In this document: piece after piece, positions 61,563 to 64,000 of the stretch
Position numbering within the stretch: position 1 is the first letter of the stretch
Layout of the letters: the number at the start of each line of letters is the position of its first letter
NCBI GenBank assembly: GCA_021819245.1
Contig: JAKARI010000002.1
Location: forward strand, 1-64,000
Length of the DNA: 64,000 nt
Direction: 5' to 3'
Source: Pseudomonadota bacterium
GTDB lineage: Bacteria; Pseudomonadota; Gammaproteobacteria; Acidiferrobacterales; Acidiferrobacteraceae
The notes under the pieces: model-generated
The model's database searches: none
Told to the model about the DNA's origin: nothing
The model's input: only the letters and a program-made list of their open reading frames with translations
Made by a program: the position numbers and the translations under genes

Positions 61563-62887
61563 AGCCGTCGCTTCCGCCACCAGACCGCAAAGGCGCTGCC
61601 CAGCAGAATGGTCGGCAGCACCAGCAGGAAACCAAAGGCGATGACGTCCTCCTCGGCGCCGGTCAAGGTGAGCGTGAGGTCGGCCGACGCGCGGTTCGGG
61701 AGATTGATGAAGGCGTCGTCGTGTGCAAGCCAGTTGGCAAGATTCATGGCCAGGGCGAGGTTGCCGCCCTCGCCCACGTAACTATTGCTCGCAAAATCAC
61801 TGTCGCCCACCACCGCGACGCGCTGCTTTGTGCCCTTGTCCGCGCGCGTGAGGATCGCGCCGATCGAAAGGGCCGCGGGCGTGGTGCCGCGCGGCGCTTC
61901 TACGATGCGTGCAAGCGGCGCCTCCTGCGTCCAGGCGCTCGCGCCGGTGGCGAGGATAGGGGCGGCCCGAAACCCGTGGGCCGGGGTCAGGGCCAGGGCT
62001 GCGGCCGTCGGAAAGACCGTCACGAGGTGCATGCCCCGCACCGGGCCGCGATCGGGGTAGCGGCGGATGGCGACGAAGTCCGGGCTTTCGTCGGTCAGCA
62101 GGCTCGAGGTCGGATCGACCACGTAGCCCTTGCGCAGGTGTACGCCCAGGTGCGTAAGCAACGGTGACAGGCCTCCGGTGTGACCTGGTTCGAGCAGAAC
62201 GAGCAGGTTGCCGCCTTTGTGCACGAAGCCCTCGAGGGTCCTGACCTCGCCCGCGAGAAAGCGCACGCGCGGATCGGCGATGACGAGCACCCCCGCGGCC
62301 GCCGGCGTGAGCGGGCCCGCGCTGATGTTTGTCGAGGCGACCGTAAAGCCGCGTGCCCGCAGCTGCCCCGCCCATGACGAGAGCCCGAGCCCCGAGCGGT
62401 CCTGCGCGCGACGCTCCCGGTTGCCTGTGAGGAAGGTGAGCCGGCGGATTCCGGTGCGCTCGAGGCGCGCCAAGGCGTTGGTGATGCCGGTCTCCGAGGG
62501 GTCTGTCACCAGCACCCGCTGCCCCCGATAGCGGACCTGGATCTCCCCGTTAAAGCGGATCCCAAGGCGCCGTACCCGCGCCGGGTGCTCGTTGGGGTTG
62601 ATGAATGTCAGGCGAATGTGCGGATCGACGCGCCGGTACTTGGCTATGAGCGCGGTCAGTTCCCGCCGTAGCGACGCGCCATGGGCAAAGGCCACGATAT
62701 CCACCGGGGCGCGCAATGCCCGCACGATGTGCGCGCTCGGACGGCTCAGGCTGTTGCGCCCGTTGGCCGTCCAGTCCGCCACATAGCGGTAGCGGGCCGC
62801 GGCATACAAGGCGAGTGCCGCCACGACAAGCCACAGCACCACAAAGAGGCCGCGCCCGCCGAGGGCCGTTGCCCGGCGCCAATTCAT
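61559..62887 (-). CDS. GldG-like ABC-2 exporter auxiliary protein
   Basis: 442 residues: N-terminal membrane helix (LFVVLWLVVAALALYAAARY), large periplasmic domain (GldG/ABC_transp_aux; APVDIVAFAHGASLRRELTALIAKY, LRKGYVVDPTSSL), and a C-terminal membrane helix (DVIAFGFLLVLPTILLGSAFAVW). Works with the permease and ATPase genes upstream. In Bacteroidetes GldG supports gliding; outside that phylum the substrate is unknown. Confidence 0.85.
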   Translation of the reverse strand: MNWRRATALGGRGLFVVLWLVVAALALYAAARYRYVADWTANGRNSLSRPSAHIVRALRAPVDIVAFAHGASLRRELTALIAKYRRVDPHIRLTFINPNEHPARVRRLGIRFNGEIQVRYRGQRVLVTDPSETGITNALARLERTGIRRLTFLTGNRERRAQDRSGLGLSSWAGQLRARGFTVASTNISAGPLTPAAAGVLVIADPRVRFLAGEVRTLEGFVHKGGNLLVLLEPGHTGGLSPLLTHLGVHLRKGYVVDPTSSLLTDESPDFVAIRRYPDRGPVRGMHLVTVFPTAAALALTPAHGFRAAPILATGASAWTQEAPLARIVEAPRGTTPAALSIGAILTRADKGTKQRVAVVGDSDFASNSYVGEGGNLALAMNLANWLAHDDAFINLPNRASADLTLTLTGAEEDVIAFGFLLVLPTILLGSAFAVWWRKRRL

Positions 62888-63639
62888 CGGACCCCCAGGC
62901 GGTCGGCCTCGAGCCGGCGCACGCTCATCACGAGGCAGGTTGCCGCAAGGACGACATAGTAGGCGACATTGGAGGTGTCAAAGAGGCCGCGCAAAAACGG
63001 CTCATAATGATTCACGATCGAAAGATAGCCGACCAGAGCGCCGCCTGCGCCCCGCCCATGCCCGGCGTAGTCGACGATCCACAGGAAAAACACCACACCA
63101 AAGGTCCCCATGGCCGCAACCGCCGGATAACGGGTCAGGGTCGACATGAAAAGCCCGATGGCACCGAGGCTTGCGGCGAACAACATGAGCCCCAGAAGAC
63201 CACAGGCGAGCGCCCCCCAATCGAGCCCCCCGCCGATCAGAAGCGAAAGCGGCATGGCAAGGCTCATGAGGATGATGACGGCGTAGAACCCGAGAATGCC
63301 GAGATACTTGCCAAGCACGATCTCGGTGAGCGACGCAGGCGAGGAATACAGAAGCGTCAGTGTCCGGTTGTGGCGCTCCTCGGCGATGAGCCGCATGGTG
63401 GCAAGCGGCGTGATGAGCATCAGCAAGACGCCGGTGTTGCCGAGCACGGGGGCGGCCACGAGGCTTGTGAGTCCGGGGGCGTTCGGCAGTGTGGCAAGCC
63501 GCCCCTGGATCATGAGAAACAGATTCACATGGCCAAGGAACAGCCGCGCCAGTATGATCTGCGTGACCCCGAGAATGATGAAGGCAAGCGGCGACAAAAA
63601 GAGCCCGCGCCACTCCCGCCAGGCGATTGCGCGTATCAC
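62884..63639 (-). CDS. ABC-2 type permease (GldF-like)
   Basis: 251 residues, six membrane segments. WREWRGLFLSPLAFIILGVTQ at the N-terminus, LLMLITPLATMRLIAEERHNRT is the typical ABC-2 cytoplasmic turn. Overlaps its neighbours by four bases. Confidence 0.88.
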   Translation of the reverse strand: MIRAIAWREWRGLFLSPLAFIILGVTQIILARLFLGHVNLFLMIQGRLATLPNAPGLTSLVAAPVLGNTGVLLMLITPLATMRLIAEERHNRTLTLLYSSPASLTEIVLGKYLGILGFYAVIILMSLAMPLSLLIGGGLDWGALACGLLGLMLFAASLGAIGLFMSTLTRYPAVAAMGTFGVVFFLWIVDYAGHGRGAGGALVGYLSIVNHYEPFLRGLFDTSNVAYYVVLAATCLVMSVRRLEADRLGVR

Positions 63640-64000
63640 GATGCCTCCGGAGATTCGCCGGTCAATTCCACGAATATAGACTCGAGAGTCGAGTGCTCGG
63701 GATTGATTTCGCGCAAACCCCAGCCCTTCTCGAGGGCAAGGCCTACGATGGCGTCGGTCGGGTCCGCGCCCGGTTCATGAAGGATGCGCACCCGCCCATC
63801 CTCTTGCGTCGTCACCGCATGTACCTGCGGGAGCCGGCCGAGGGCGCCGAGATCCGGGGCTGCGCGGAATGCGGCGATGAGCGCCTGGGACTCCATGTGC
63901 GCCATGAGCGTGTTGATGTCCTCGTTGAGCACAAGCCGGCCCTTGTGAATGATCTGCACGCGGTCACAGCTTGCCTGAACCTCGGGGAGGATATGCGTGG
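63636..64000 (-). CDS. ABC-2 exporter ATPase (GldA-like), C-terminal part
   Basis: Partial: the frame is open to the right edge (THILPEVQASCDRVQIIHKGRLV), so the Walker A, signature and Walker B motifs lie outside. What is visible is the switch His region (STHILPEVQ type) and a C-terminal regulatory extension ending STLESIFVELTGESPEAS. The short ATG/GTG frame inside it is not the true start. Confidence 0.85.
   Translation of the reverse strand, partial: THILPEVQASCDRVQIIHKGRLVLNEDINTLMAHMESQALIAAFRAAPDLGALGRLPQVHAVTTQEDGRVRILHEPGADPTDAIVGLALEKGWGLREINPEHSTLESIFVELTGESPEAS

Overview
This is a GC-rich proteobacterial chromosome segment. Gene content and order (ygfB-pepP-ubiH-ubiI, zapA-6S RNA-5-FCL, glnL-glnG, an msh-type pilus locus, bioF-bioH-bioC, ftsY-ftsE-ftsX-rpoH, rsmD-coaD) indicate a gammaproteobacterium. 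The style resembles the acidophilic or chemolithotrophic lineages (Acidiferrobacter-like), but that is inference; no rRNA or tRNA gene is present to fix taxonomy.

Layout. 1-947: one end of an IS21-family element with its istA on the minus strand, abutting the control region of a Fic enzyme (1064-2278). 2555-3808: NRAMP-like transporter (minus) with a Fur-box-like site upstream. 3965-6419: NtrB/NtrC. 14158-6409 (minus): a compact eight-gene run, ygfB, pepP, ubiH, ubiI, STAS-MlaE, MlaF, MlaD and a lipoprotein, linking ubiquinone synthesis to lipid transport. Divergent from it at 14273 is a strong, apparently leaderless promoter for a small coiled-coil protein and ZapA, followed by 6S RNA, 5-FCL, a YmdB-type phosphoesterase, an EVE protein, a GST and an unknown. 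Then come ilvA (minus), a PhnD-like/GGDEF-EAL pair, an outer-membrane barrel, rpiA, acuI, trxC and trmL.

26677-38440 is a 14-gene MSHA-type pilus operon: pilins and minor pilins first, then MshE (with a c-di-GMP-binding MshEN domain), MshG, the alignment proteins, the MshL secretin, MshM and MshN. 38702-41428 is bioF-bioH-bioC.

41812-50435 is the most unusual region: ten tightly overlapping genes that look like a reduced type IV secretion apparatus (VirB2, B3, B4, B5, B6, B8, B9/TraK and B10 positions) plus an outer-membrane barrel and a 472-residue lipoprotein. No VirB11, VirD4, relaxase or mobility gene is visible. The VirB4-like ATPase has an altered Walker A. It sits in an otherwise housekeeping chromosome and is the best candidate for an undescribed system. 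It is followed by a frameshifted BrnA/DUF4415 antitoxin remnant and gene-free DNA.

52412-64000 is all minus strand: rpoH with a near-perfect CIRCE operator on its promoter, ftsX, ftsE, ftsY, a ferredoxin, coaD, rsmD, a ClC antiporter, a dynamin-like GTPase, mutM, and a GldA/GldF/GldG/DUF4340 ABC cluster running off the right edge.
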